Notes: generated by a model from the sequence alone, not told the origin. A stretch of DNA of 48,477 bases from Acidobacteria bacterium UBA2990 (GCA_002347025.1 DEAE01000014.1:91721-140197), one strand, 5' to 3'; shown: positions 32,355-42,222, counted from the first letter of the stretch. Numbers and translations: made by a program.

Positions 32355-34064
32355 ATGAACACAGTGCAGCCGAATCAAGAGATGCGCGACGTGGTAGTCA
32401 TCGGTTCTGGTGCTGGTGGGGGGACTGTGGCTCATGTTTTGACAGGTCTCGGTGTCCGGGTCACCTTACTCGAGGCCGGTCCGATGCTCGACCCGTTTCG
32501 GGATTTTAAGGAGCATCAATGGCCTTATGATGTCGAACATCGAGGAGCCGAAGATGGAGGACGACGCTACTTTGGACGCGGGAAGCCGTTTGGTTATTTT
32601 AGCACTACCAGTGGTGGGTGGCAGCTGGATGGCGAACCCTACACTGTGGCAGAGGGAAGCGAGTTTCAGTGGTTCCGTTCTCGTATTGTTGGAGGACGGA
32701 CTAATCACTACGGCCGTCTGTCCTTCCGGTTTTCAGACTACGACTTCAAGCCTTACGACCGAGATGGTTTGGGAGTGAATTGGCCTGTCAGTTATGAGGA
32801 TATTGCCCCCTATTATGACAAGGCGGAAGCTTTCATTGGGGTTACGGGTAGTCATGAGGGCATCCGAAGTGCACCTGACGGCGTTTTTCTGGAACCGCCG
32901 CCACCAAAGGCACATGAGCTGCTGATTAAAGCAGCCAGTGAACGGCTTGGTATCCCCTGTATTCCGAATAGACGCGCCGTGCTTACCCGGCCGCTCAACG
33001 GTAGGCCAGCGTGTCACTATTGCGGGCAGTGTGGCCGCGGTTGCCGGTCTGCATCGAACTACTCTTCTAGTCAGGTGCAAATCTTTCCAGCGCTCGAAAC
33101 CGGTCGATTGCAAGTTATCGACCGGGCGATGGCCCGAGAGATTGTGACCGATGGGAGTGGCAAGGTTACCGAGGTTGTCTATGTCGATACCCGGACTGGG
33201 GAGGAACGCCGATTACGTTGTCGACTTCTTGTGTTGGCGGCGAGCGCCTGTGAGTCGGCCCGTCTTTTGCTCAACTCGAAAACGAGTGAATTTCCGAACG
33301 GTGTTGCCAACAGTTCTGGAGTGGTTGGAAAGTTCTTGATGGACACGGTCGGTTACGGAGTTTCCGCTCAGGTGCCAGCGTTTGAGGGGATGCCTCGGTA
33401 TAACAGCGATGGTGCGGGTGGGGCACACCTCTATATGCCTTGGTGGGGATGGGAAAATCAAGAGGGGCTTGGTTTTCCTCGGGGCTACCACATAGAGATA
33501 GGGGGCGGCTACAACATGCCTGGCATTGGGTCCTTTGGAAGGCTAGCTCGCGAGAGTGGTTACGGAATCGGATTGAAATCTCGGGCTCGCAGAGAGTTTG
33601 GCACTACCGTTACCTTTGAGGGTAGGGGCGAGATGATTCCTAACGAGTCTTGCTACTGCGAGATTGATCCTGATACGGTCGATCGTTGGGGAATTCCGGT
33701 ACTACGATTTCACTTTAAGTGGAGTGACTACGAGTTAGACCAGGCTCGGCACATGACAGATACCTTCGGTGACCTTGTCGATGTGATGGGTGGTGTTGTG
33801 CAGCAGACCTCGGCTCGGGATGCCTCTGGTATCTCGGTGGGAGGGAGCATCATTCACGAGGTCGGGACGGCGCGTATGGGTGAGGACCCAAACAGTTCGG
33901 TTCTGAATGGGTTCTGTCAGTCGCATGACATTGAGAATCTCTTCGTGTGCGATGGAGCTTCATTCGTAGGAAACCCAGATAAGAACCCGACCTTGACCAT
34001 CAACGCTCTGGCGTGGCGGGCTTCTGAATACATGGTTGAGGAGATGCGAAGAGGCAACTTATGA
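32355..34064 (+). CDS. GMC-family FAD oxidoreductase, pair 2
   Basis: 569-residue flavoprotein with FAD motif IGSGAGGG (17-22). The conserved RIVGGRTNHYGRLSFRFSDYDFK stretch is followed by a compact Cys cluster ACHYCGQCGRGC (Cys220, 223, 226, 230). The C-terminal active site is IIHEVGTARMGEDP and DKNPTLTINALAWRASEY. The CGRGC element resembles the CxxxC of the [3Fe-4S] site reported in FAD-glucose dehydrogenase alpha subunits; cluster binding is an inference. It likely oxidises a sugar or polyol. The ATG has GGAGAGACC upstream. The stop overlaps the subunit-3 start (ATGA). Similarity to pair 1 is only family-level, so the two are old paralogues with probably different substrates. Confidence 0.93.
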   Translation: MNTVQPNQEMRDVVVIGSGAGGGTVAHVLTGLGVRVTLLEAGPMLDPFRDFKEHQWPYDVEHRGAEDGGRRYFGRGKPFGYFSTTSGGWQLDGEPYTVAEGSEFQWFRSRIVGGRTNHYGRLSFRFSDYDFKPYDRDGLGVNWPVSYEDIAPYYDKAEAFIGVTGSHEGIRSAPDGVFLEPPPPKAHELLIKAASERLGIPCIPNRRAVLTRPLNGRPACHYCGQCGRGCRSASNYSSSQVQIFPALETGRLQVIDRAMAREIVTDGSGKVTEVVYVDTRTGEERRLRCRLLVLAASACESARLLLNSKTSEFPNGVANSSGVVGKFLMDTVGYGVSAQVPAFEGMPRYNSDGAGGAHLYMPWWGWENQEGLGFPRGYHIEIGGGYNMPGIGSFGRLARESGYGIGLKSRARREFGTTVTFEGRGEMIPNESCYCEIDPDTVDRWGIPVLRFHFKWSDYELDQARHMTDTFGDLVDVMGGVVQQTSARDASGISVGGSIIHEVGTARMGEDPNSSVLNGFCQSHDIENLFVCDGASFVGNPDKNPTLTINALAWRASEYMVEEMRRGNL

Positions 34065-34681
34065 GCCAAGTAGAAGGTTTGTCGGTTTCGCGACGGGATG
34101 TGTTGAGGCACCTAGCTCTGGCGGTGACTGGTGCTGGCAGTGGGGTATTCAACTTGGAGGCGGCTCGTGTAGTTCACGCGTTGGCAGGGGAAGAGCGTCA
34201 GATGGGGCAATATGTGCCGAAAATTTTGACTCCGCGTGAGTTTGCGACGGTGTCTCGGTTGGCCGAGTTGATCGTACCATCTGATGCGGGCGGTGGTAGC
34301 GGACTAGAGGCTGGGGCACCGGAGTTCATTGACCTCTTGTGCAGTCAGAACGACAGTCTTGCCGATATTTATCAGCAAGGGGTACGTTGGTTCGATGAGA
34401 CAATGAGCCAGCGGGTTGACACGGGGTTCATTGAGGCGTCCCTCGCTGATCAGACCGAGTTACTCGACGCGTTGGTGGAAGCTGAAGAAGCTGGTGGTGG
34501 GGGCGAAGTTGAATCTGGTGTCCGGTTTTTTGACTGGGTCCGAAGGATGACTGTTGATGCCTACTACACGAGTCCTGTCGGTATGGCCGACCTGGGGTAT
34601 CAAGGTAATGAGGTGTTGAGTCAGTTTGGCGTCTCTGAGGAGGCACGGGCATTTGTGACCCGCCGCATTGAACAGATGTAG
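34061..34681 (+). CDS. Gluconate 2-dehydrogenase subunit 3 family protein, pair 2
   Basis: 206-residue small partner of the upstream GMC protein. The N-terminus VSRRDVLRHLALAVTGAGSGVF is a Tat-like twin-arginine signal. Landmarks are ILTPREFATVSRLAELIVPSDAGGGSGLEAGAPEFIDLL and TVDAYYTSPVGMADLGYQGN, where the family usually reads GxxGDPxYGGN. It starts within the ATGA overlap, so its synthesis should be coupled to the flavoprotein. A cytochrome c beta subunit, present in the Burkholderia-type three-subunit complex, is not encoded nearby. Confidence 0.88.
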   Translation: MSQVEGLSVSRRDVLRHLALAVTGAGSGVFNLEAARVVHALAGEERQMGQYVPKILTPREFATVSRLAELIVPSDAGGGSGLEAGAPEFIDLLCSQNDSLADIYQQGVRWFDETMSQRVDTGFIEASLADQTELLDALVEAEEAGGGGEVESGVRFFDWVRRMTVDAYYTSPVGMADLGYQGNEVLSQFGVSEEARAFVTRRIEQM

Positions 34682-34696
34682 TGCGTGATGGACTAG

Positions 34697-37528
34697 ATGA
34701 GATACATGTCTAATAGCTATATCGGTAGCAGGCTTTGTTGGTATGGGCTCGTTGTTGCCGTTTTGGGGCCCGTTCTGGAAGGTCGGTCCGTGGTGGTAGC
34801 GCAGTCTGCCAGCGTGCCTGATGAGGTTCAGGTTGTCGCGGTGCTGCCTTTCGAGAATATTGCAGGAGAACCGGCCGATGACTGGATGGGCGCTGGCATT
34901 GCTGAAACCGTATCCACCGGCTTGGCTGCTGATGGATTGGTTGTGTTGCGGGGGGAGGTCCTGTCTGGGGTGGAGCCGTCTCCGGCCTGGCTCGTCAGTG
35001 GGGCCTACCAGCATTTAGGTAATGGTCTCCGGATTACAGCAAGAATTTCACGGGAGGATACGGGCAATATCCAGCGGTCAGTGATTGTGGATGGGCGGAC
35101 AGACGAATTTTTTTCCCTGCAGGATCAACTGGCGAGTTGGGTGCGAGAAGTAATCAGGGCCGATGAAGCCAGAGGCATTCAACCTGTTGCCGAGAACTTA
35201 ACCGTGGCCGACCCAGTCATTGTTCCGCCGCCTTCCCTTGCGCCAGTGGCCGAGGTCGAAGCGTCACCACCGCCAGTGGTTTTGGAGACGGAACCGCCGG
35301 TGAGGTCTCCCGGTTCAGAGGAGCAGGGGGTGATCACCGATTTGGAGGTAGGCGGGACCAGGCCGCGTGCAATGGCAGTGCGGGTGGAAGAACCGCCGAT
35401 CCTCGATGGCAATGTGCTGGAGGATCCGGCTTGGAACAATGTGTCAGTGGCTACTGGGTTTCGACAGACTATGCCCGATCAAGGCCAACCGGCGTCGGAG
35501 CGAACAGAAGTGCGTGTGGTTTTTACGGACGATACCATCTATTTCGGCGTGGTCTGCTATGACCAGGATCCGAGCGCGATCATAGTGACTGACAGCCGTC
35601 GTGACTCGTCGTTGACTAGCAGTGACAGTTTTCAGTTGATTCTCGACACCTTTCTTGATCGGCAGAGCGGATTTGTATTCGGTACAAGCCCAGGTGCCCA
35701 GGAGTATGACGGTCAGCTAGCCAATGAGGGTGCCGGGGGGAGTCGCTTCGGTGGTGGTGGGACTTCGCGCGGGGCCGGTGGTGGGTTCAATTTGAATTGG
35801 GACGGTGTCTGGCAGGTGCGTACCGAAATCTCAGAGGTTGGGTGGAGTGCCGAGTTTGCCATTCCATTCCGGACGCTACGGTTTCCGGTCGGACGAGAGC
35901 AGGTCTGGGGGATGAATTTCCAGCGTGGGATCCGTCGGCGCAATGAGCTTGCCTACTGGACGCCCTTACCTCGGCAGTTTGATCTGTTCAGAGTGTCTCT
36001 AGCCGGCGAGCTGGTTGGTCTTGAGGCGCCTGACGATTTATGGAGGACGTTACGAATTACCCCTTATGTAGTTGGCGAGTTAAACCGACGCCCGGTTTCG
36101 GGAACACAAGCTGTGACTGGTTTGGGTGATGTGGGAGGAGATTTTAAGTATGGGGTCACCTCAGGTCTCACGTTAGATATGACCTACAACACGGACTTTG
36201 CTCAGGTTGAAGTTGACAACCAGCAGATCAACCTTGATCGCTTCAACCTGTTCTTCCCGGAGAAACGGCCTTTTTTCCTAGAAAACGCATCGGCTTTCAA
36301 TATGTCCAATAGCGGCGGTGGAGGGTTCGGTAGCACTGGACAGACCGAGCTCTTTTTCAGCCGGCGAATCGGGATTGGTGCGGCTGGCCAGGAGGTGCCG
36401 ATTTTGGGTGGCGCTCGATTGTCAGGTAGGGTGTCAGAAAATTTCACCGTGGGATTTCTGAATATGCAGACCGAGGCGATTGGTGGAAGTGCTGCCAACA
36501 ACTTCGGTGTGGCTCGTCTACGGCGAGAGTTGCCGAACCGCTCGAGTGTTGGGGCAATCTTTGTAAATCGTCAGGCTACGGGTCAGCTTGCTGCCGGCGA
36601 CGACTACAACCGGACCTTCGGTATGGATGGGCGGTTGGGCTTTGGACAGAATGGGATCGTGTCTGGGTTTGCGGCTAAGACTGAGACGCCGGGATTGCGT
36701 GGCGCCGACCATGCCTATGACGTGTCGGTTGACTACAGGGGACCGAATTGGAGGTTGGGCACAGGCTTCATGGAGATGGGAACAGAGTTTAACCCGGAGG
36801 TCGGGTTTATCGAGCGACGGGGCTTCCGGAAGATGACTGCTAGGGTCGATTACACCGGTCGTCCGGACGATTTCCTACAAGTACAGGAGTTTACCCCGCA
36901 TGTGACCTTTAACCGGTATTGGAATTACCAGGATGGGTTTATCGAGTCGTCGTTTCTCCATATGGACAATGGTTGGCTATTCAACGACAGCTCGTCCATG
37001 AATACCCAATGGAATGTTCGGAAGGAGGGGGTGGTCAGGGCGTTTACTGTGTCTGGTGTATCCGTGTCACCAGGAGTTTATGACACGCACCAATTTGCGG
37101 TGAGCTACAGAACGAACCAATCGGCGCCGGTATATGCTGGCATGAGCGTTGACAAGGGTGGGTTTTTCGGTGGCACATTATTCAGCTATGGACCTTCATT
37201 TGGGTTGCGCCCGAGTGAGACTTTCAACATGCGTCTGCGCTGGACCCGAAACGATATTGAATTACCTGCCGGTGCCGTCATGACGAACCTGATTTCGACT
37301 GAGGTCGCCTACAATTTCTCCCCGCGTTTGTATGCTCAAAGTCTGTTGCAGTACAACGATAGCGCCGATCTCTGGTCAGTCAATCTTCGGTTTGGGTGGC
37401 TGCAGGAGGCCAACACTGGTCTCTTCTTTGTTTACAACGAGACCGATGGACTCGGTAACTATTTGCCGATGGCGGCTGGTCGTAGCGTGATAGTCAAGTA
37501 CACCTACCTTTTCGACGTGCTCAATTAG
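34697..37528 (+). CDS. Outer-membrane DUF5916 barrel with TolB-N-like and CBM9-like domains
   Basis: 943-residue exported protein. After an N-terminal signal (YGLVVAVLGPVLEG), residues ~44-155 match the TolB N-terminal/FlgO-like domain (VAVLPFENIAGEPADDWMGAGIAE, then LVSGAYQHLGNGLRITARI and FFSLQDQLASWV). A Pro-rich linker follows (~175-210). Next comes a CBM9-like sandwich (~225-430; ILDGNVLEDPAWNNV, YFGVVCYD, EVGWSAEFAIPFRTLRF), then a DUF5916 beta-barrel to the C-terminus (TYNTDFAQVEVDNQQINLDRFNLFFPEKRPFFLE is the family hallmark). CBM9-DUF5916 proteins are thought to sit in the outer membrane and bind carbohydrate; no enzyme activity is established. The TolB-like front part is unusual. 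The start lies 15 bases after the subunit-3 stop, so it is probably in one operon with GMC pair 2. Confidence 0.88.
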   Translation: MRYMSNSYIGSRLCWYGLVVAVLGPVLEGRSVVVAQSASVPDEVQVVAVLPFENIAGEPADDWMGAGIAETVSTGLAADGLVVLRGEVLSGVEPSPAWLVSGAYQHLGNGLRITARISREDTGNIQRSVIVDGRTDEFFSLQDQLASWVREVIRADEARGIQPVAENLTVADPVIVPPPSLAPVAEVEASPPPVVLETEPPVRSPGSEEQGVITDLEVGGTRPRAMAVRVEEPPILDGNVLEDPAWNNVSVATGFRQTMPDQGQPASERTEVRVVFTDDTIYFGVVCYDQDPSAIIVTDSRRDSSLTSSDSFQLILDTFLDRQSGFVFGTSPGAQEYDGQLANEGAGGSRFGGGGTSRGAGGGFNLNWDGVWQVRTEISEVGWSAEFAIPFRTLRFPVGREQVWGMNFQRGIRRRNELAYWTPLPRQFDLFRVSLAGELVGLEAPDDLWRTLRITPYVVGELNRRPVSGTQAVTGLGDVGGDFKYGVTSGLTLDMTYNTDFAQVEVDNQQINLDRFNLFFPEKRPFFLENASAFNMSNSGGGGFGSTGQTELFFSRRIGIGAAGQEVPILGGARLSGRVSENFTVGFLNMQTEAIGGSAANNFGVARLRRELPNRSSVGAIFVNRQATGQLAAGDDYNRTFGMDGRLGFGQNGIVSGFAAKTETPGLRGADHAYDVSVDYRGPNWRLGTGFMEMGTEFNPEVGFIERRGFRKMTARVDYTGRPDDFLQVQEFTPHVTFNRYWNYQDGFIESSFLHMDNGWLFNDSSSMNTQWNVRKEGVVRAFTVSGVSVSPGVYDTHQFAVSYRTNQSAPVYAGMSVDKGGFFGGTLFSYGPSFGLRPSETFNMRLRWTRNDIELPAGAVMTNLISTEVAYNFSPRLYAQSLLQYNDSADLWSVNLRFGWLQEANTGLFFVYNETDGLGNYLPMAAGRSVIVKYTYLFDVLN

Positions 37529-37616
37529 GTTCCCTTCTTGCTGCTCCGGGTGGGATGCCTGAGAAGCGTAGACTTGTTTCATGGCTTAGCTGGCAAGTGT
37601 TAGAGGGGGCATTGGA

Positions 37617-39674
37617 ATGGCGCGTTATCGAATTTGTGGGGTCTCGGTCGTTGCGATCTTCGTGTTGAGTGTGTCACTGCAGGTTGCTGCCCAGCCTGGG
37701 GCAGCCGATGGGGAGTGGCATTCGTATGCTGCTGACACCTTTGGGAGCAAGTATTCAGCGGTTGATCAGATTTCTGCTGATAACTTCACCGACCTTGAGA
37801 TTGCTTGGCAATGGCAAACTGTTGACACCCACCTCGTTTATCAGAGTGAGTATGGAACTTCGCTTGTGCCGGCACAGACGGTCTTTGACCTGCTGGAGGC
37901 TGAGGAGCCTGGTCGCTGGGTTACCCCACCCACATTTAGGCGGCTTGTGGCGACACCGCTGATGGTCGATGGCGTTCTTTACGTCAGTACACCGCTCTAT
38001 CAAGCAGCTGCGATTGATGCCGCTACCGGCGAGACACTCTGGGTCCATGACCCAAGAATGTACGAGGCTGGAACGCCTGCCCCGACCCCTTGGGCGCATC
38101 GCGGCGTTTCCTATTGGTCCAATGCTGGCGAAGCCCGGATCGTGTGGGGTACCGGTGATGGATATCTGGTGGCTGTTGATGCCAAAACCGGTCTTCCGGA
38201 TCCCGGGTTCGGGGAAAACGGCAAGGTCGATTTGGTAGACAACCTACCTCGTGCGACCAGGGGCCAGCGTGACAATCTCAATCTCTTACCACTTTCTTCA
38301 CTTTCAGCCCCACTGGTAGTGGGGGACACAGTCATTATTGGGTCATCGATCAACGATTTCTCCATAACGAAAGAGATGCCTCCTGGGTTTTCCCGTGCTT
38401 ACGATGCAAGAACCGGTATTCACAAATGGGATTTTCACAACGTCCCGCAAAGCGGGGATGAGTTCGGTAGCGATACGTGGGGTGACGAATCTTGGCGCTA
38501 CTCAGGCAATGCGAACACCTGGTCGAATATGAGCGCAGATCCAGAATTAGGCATCGTCTATTTGCCGACGAGTACTCCAACCTCGGATTACTACGGTGGT
38601 CATCGACCTGGCGATAATCTGTTTGCTGAAAGTCTTGTTGCGGTAGATCTGGAAACGGGTCAGAGGCTCTGGCATTTCCAGATGGTGCACCATGGAGTCT
38701 GGGACTATGACAATCCAACCGCCCCAAATCTGCTCGACATTACGGTCGACGGTCGTCAAGTCAAGGCGGTGGCCCAAGTCACTAAACAAGGTTTTGTATA
38801 CGCTTTTGATCGTGTCACGGGTGAGCCGATTTGGCCGATTGAAGAGCGTCCAGTTAACACGGATACTGATTTAGACGGAGAAATTCTCTCACCTACCCAA
38901 CCTTTTCCTACCCGGCCTGCAGCCTTTGACATGCAAGGCGCCACGATTGATGACTTGGTCGATTTTACACCGGCGATACGACAGATGGCGCTCGATGCGG
39001 TGGACGGATTTCGACTGGGGCCACTGTATACGCCGCTTTCCCTGAGAGGGACAATCTTCAGGCCGAGTGCTGGTGGTGGGGCCAACTGGTCAGGTGCCGC
39101 GGTCGATCCAGAGACGGGCATCATTTACATTCCATCCAGAAATGTTCATTCGGTAATGCGGTTTCGTGAAGCGGAGCCGAACGAACCTTCGACCTTGCGC
39201 TATATTCTCACTCGCGGAGACCGTCCCTACTTGGAGGCGGGCAACCCGAAACGACGACCTCAGATGCCTCAGGGGTTGCCTCTCTGGAAGCCACCATATT
39301 CGCGCATGACTGCAATTGATATGAATACTGGCGAGCACATCTGGATGACACCGCTTGGTGATGGTGATCGCTTCAGGAATCATCCGGTGCTTCGTGAGCT
39401 AGACCTGCCGCCGCTTGGGGGCGACGATAGCCGGAGTGGACCACTGTTGACCAAGACCCTGCTCATTCATGCCCTTACGACGGGGGGAAGCGACGGTGGG
39501 CCGAGCCTGGTTGCTTACGATAAGGCTACTGGCGAGGCGGTGGGGCTGGTCGATTTGCCTGCCGGAGCTATTGGTACGCCGATGACCTACATGGTGGGTG
39601 GTAAGCAATACTTGGCATTAACCATCGGTGGTGGCGAGGCCCCGTCCTTGGTTGCCCTTGCGTTGCCCGATTGA
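37617..39674 (+). CDS. PQQ-dependent dehydrogenase, soluble periplasmic type
   Basis: 685-residue quinoprotein. A signal peptide (VSVVAIFVLSVSLQVAAQ) precedes an eight-bladed propeller with PQQ-type repeats such as AIDAATGETLWVHDP, VAVDLETGQRLWHFQM, YAFDRVTGEPIW and AIDMNTGEHIWMTPL. WDYDNPTAPNLLDI supplies the Asp-containing active-site loop typical of glucose-dehydrogenase-like members. There is no N-terminal membrane domain (as in E. coli Gcd) and no C-terminal haem domain, so it needs a separate electron acceptor. Substrate is unknown (aldose or alcohol). The ATG follows GAGGGGGCATTGG. A DUF1592-type haem protein gene begins 125 bases downstream and could be an electron partner (inference). 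Confidence 0.92.
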   Translation: MARYRICGVSVVAIFVLSVSLQVAAQPGAADGEWHSYAADTFGSKYSAVDQISADNFTDLEIAWQWQTVDTHLVYQSEYGTSLVPAQTVFDLLEAEEPGRWVTPPTFRRLVATPLMVDGVLYVSTPLYQAAAIDAATGETLWVHDPRMYEAGTPAPTPWAHRGVSYWSNAGEARIVWGTGDGYLVAVDAKTGLPDPGFGENGKVDLVDNLPRATRGQRDNLNLLPLSSLSAPLVVGDTVIIGSSINDFSITKEMPPGFSRAYDARTGIHKWDFHNVPQSGDEFGSDTWGDESWRYSGNANTWSNMSADPELGIVYLPTSTPTSDYYGGHRPGDNLFAESLVAVDLETGQRLWHFQMVHHGVWDYDNPTAPNLLDITVDGRQVKAVAQVTKQGFVYAFDRVTGEPIWPIEERPVNTDTDLDGEILSPTQPFPTRPAAFDMQGATIDDLVDFTPAIRQMALDAVDGFRLGPLYTPLSLRGTIFRPSAGGGANWSGAAVDPETGIIYIPSRNVHSVMRFREAEPNEPSTLRYILTRGDRPYLEAGNPKRRPQMPQGLPLWKPPYSRMTAIDMNTGEHIWMTPLGDGDRFRNHPVLRELDLPPLGGDDSRSGPLLTKTLLIHALTTGGSDGGPSLVAYDKATGEAVGLVDLPAGAIGTPMTYMVGGKQYLALTIGGGEAPSLVALALPD

Positions 39675-39798
39675 GTCCGTGGTCTCGGTCGAGGTTGGTT
39701 CGTGAGGTTCACTCCCACGGCTTGGATTGCGTCAATAGGGCGCTCAGGCTACGATTGACCTTTATGTATCGGCTTTGATCTGACGTCCGAGGGGCTAC

Positions 39799-42222
39799 GT
39801 GGCAAAGACTTGCAATCTGATTCGGTTCGCACGCGTCTCAGTGTGCTTCTTGGCCTACGCGGGAGTTTGGTGGGTGCCACCTGTTCTGGGCGCTCAGCCA
39901 TCTTCGACGGTAGTGGATTACCGTGCCCTTTTGGATCTGTATTGTGTCGGTTGCCATAATGAGCAGATCGTGGACGGTGACGGCAGCCCTCCCTCGGCCT
40001 TGGTGGGCCAGCTTCGCGCTGCAGGATTGAAGCTCGATACGCTAGACCTCAACAGCGTGGGGCCCCAGGCCCAAGCTTGGGAAGCGGTCGTTCGCAAGCT
40101 GCGCGGCGGACTAATGCCGCCGGCGGGTCGCCCCAGACCGGAAGGTGGCGCCCTTGATGAGCTAGCGGCTTGGCTTGAGACGGAACTCGATGTTGCCGCC
40201 CTCATCAATCCTAATCCCGGTCGGACCGCTACTTTGCATCGGCTTAATAGGGCCGAATACCGCAACGTAGTCCGTGACCTTCTTGCCGTCGACGTCCAGG
40301 TTGAAGATTTACTTCCAGCGGACGATTCAAGCTATGGATTCGACAATATTGGCACCTCGTTGCGTCTGTCTGAGTCACTAGTCGAGCGCTACCTAGCTGC
40401 GGCGAAGACTGTGAGTCGGTTGGCGGTGGGCAGTCCTCCTCCGGCGGTGGTGTCTGAGACTTACCGGGTGGCGACAGACAGGCAGCAGCATGACCGGCAA
40501 GACTCGCTGCCATTCGGGACGCGCGGCGGAATGTTCATTCGGCACCTGTTTCCCAGGGATGCGGAATACGATGTTGAGGTTGAATTGGGACGTGCCAGAC
40601 GGGGACGGCTGCAACAGCGCCTTGAACTCACTGTGGACGGTGAGCAAGTAGCAGTGAGAATACTCGGTCAACCAAGTCCAGAAGATGATCCGGACTTGTT
40701 TTTGGCGGATGGAACACTCACTGTCAGAGTCACGGTGACTGCTGGACCTCACGATGTGGGAGTGACGTTTTATCAGAACCCTCGGTCACTAGTTGAACAA
40801 GTTCGCGAACCGTTTCAGAACCCTCGGCGTGGAGGACTCTCTGGACCTATCCCAGTTGTTAACAGCGTAGCAATCAGAGGGCCGTATGACGAGCGTGGTG
40901 CTGGAGAAACTCCGAGCCGGCAACGCCTCTTTACCTGTGTCCCCGCCACATCGGCTGAGGAGACTGCGTGTGCAACTGCCATTCTGACCAAGCTCGCTAG
41001 GGACGGCTATCGCCGACCACCGACTCCGGCTGACATCACCTTGTTACTGGAATTTTATGAAGATGCACGTGCTGCAGGTGGTGACTTTGAGGCTGGTATA
41101 GAGCGGGCATTACGGTACTTACTTGCCAGTCCTGATCTGCTTTTTAGGGTTGAGGCTGACCCGGTTGATATATCTCCTTCAGGGGTATATCGAATTACGG
41201 ATGTCGAATTAGCTTCTCGGTTGGCGTTCTTCTTGTGGAGCAGTTTGCCGGATGAGGAGCTGCTAGCGGTCGCCGAGGCCGGAGGGCTCAGTCAGCCTGC
41301 AGAACTCGAGAGTCAGGTTCGGCGGATGATCGCTGATGCGCGTTCAGTTGAGTTAACTAAGAACTTTGCGGGGCAGTGGCTCCAATTACGGAACTTGGCT
41401 GATCCGTCGATACGACCTGGCGATCCGTACGCATTGGCATTTGATGAGTCTCTTCGCCAAGGGCTGATTACGGAAACGGAGTTGTTTTTTGACAGTATCG
41501 TGCGGGATGACCGGAGTGCGCTTAATTTGCTGAACGCTGACTATACTTACCTGAATGAGCGCATCGCTATCCATTACGGTATTCCTCAAGTACAGGGCAG
41601 TCATTTTCGTCGAGTTCCGTTGCCAGCGAATAGCCCGCGCCGAGGCTTGCTGGGACATGGAAGTATCTTGACCTTAACCTCGCACGCTATCAGGACCTCA
41701 CCGGTGCTGCGCGGAAAATGGATTCTGAACAACGTGCTCGGCAGTCCGCCACCAGATCCGCCGCCCAATGTGCCGGCCCTTAATGACCGGAAGACCCAAG
41801 CTAAGACTGCGACCATGCGCGATCGCATGAGTGCGCACCGTGACAACCCAGCTTGTGCTGCATGTCACGCGATGATTGACCCAGCGGGTTTTGCACTCGA
41901 GCACTTTGATGCGATTGGGCGATGGCGGGCTGTTGATGAGTCTTATAATTCGATCGATGCCACCGGAATGCTACCCGATGGCACAGCTTTTGATGGTGCG
42001 GCAGGCTTGCGAGCAGCCCTGGTTCAGCACCCTGAACGCTTTGTGACCACCTTGATCGAGAAGCTGATGATTTACGCTCTCGGTCGCGGAGTGGAGTATT
42101 ACGATATGCCGACGGTACGGAAAATCTTACGGAAGGCCTCGGCTGATGACTACCGACTGCAAACGATTATTTTGGCAGTGGTGCAGAGCGACCCGTTTCT
42201 GTTGAGGAGAGCTGAATCATGA
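39799..42222 (+). CDS. DUF1592-type (PSD/PSCyt) exported cytochrome-like protein, cassette copy 2
   Basis: Paralogue of the protein at 4231-6750, 807 residues. Order: signal segment, haem site CVGCH at 49-53, DUF1587 (HRLNRAEYRNVVRDLLAVDVQ), beta-rich middle domain, DUF1595 (ILTKLARDGYRRPPTPADITLLLEFY), DUF1592 (TDVELASRLAFFLWSSLP), DUF1588 with CAACH at 686-690, DUF1585 (EKLMIYALGRGVEYYDMPTVRKIL). The paralogues share all domains and both haem sites but differ widely in sequence, so the duplication is old. The GTG start has no strong ribosome-binding site. The DUF1552 gene overlaps its stop by four bases. Confidence 0.93.
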   Translation: MAKTCNLIRFARVSVCFLAYAGVWWVPPVLGAQPSSTVVDYRALLDLYCVGCHNEQIVDGDGSPPSALVGQLRAAGLKLDTLDLNSVGPQAQAWEAVVRKLRGGLMPPAGRPRPEGGALDELAAWLETELDVAALINPNPGRTATLHRLNRAEYRNVVRDLLAVDVQVEDLLPADDSSYGFDNIGTSLRLSESLVERYLAAAKTVSRLAVGSPPPAVVSETYRVATDRQQHDRQDSLPFGTRGGMFIRHLFPRDAEYDVEVELGRARRGRLQQRLELTVDGEQVAVRILGQPSPEDDPDLFLADGTLTVRVTVTAGPHDVGVTFYQNPRSLVEQVREPFQNPRRGGLSGPIPVVNSVAIRGPYDERGAGETPSRQRLFTCVPATSAEETACATAILTKLARDGYRRPPTPADITLLLEFYEDARAAGGDFEAGIERALRYLLASPDLLFRVEADPVDISPSGVYRITDVELASRLAFFLWSSLPDEELLAVAEAGGLSQPAELESQVRRMIADARSVELTKNFAGQWLQLRNLADPSIRPGDPYALAFDESLRQGLITETELFFDSIVRDDRSALNLLNADYTYLNERIAIHYGIPQVQGSHFRRVPLPANSPRRGLLGHGSILTLTSHAIRTSPVLRGKWILNNVLGSPPPDPPPNVPALNDRKTQAKTATMRDRMSAHRDNPACAACHAMIDPAGFALEHFDAIGRWRAVDESYNSIDATGMLPDGTAFDGAAGLRAALVQHPERFVTTLIEKLMIYALGRGVEYYDMPTVRKILRKASADDYRLQTIILAVVQSDPFLLRRAES

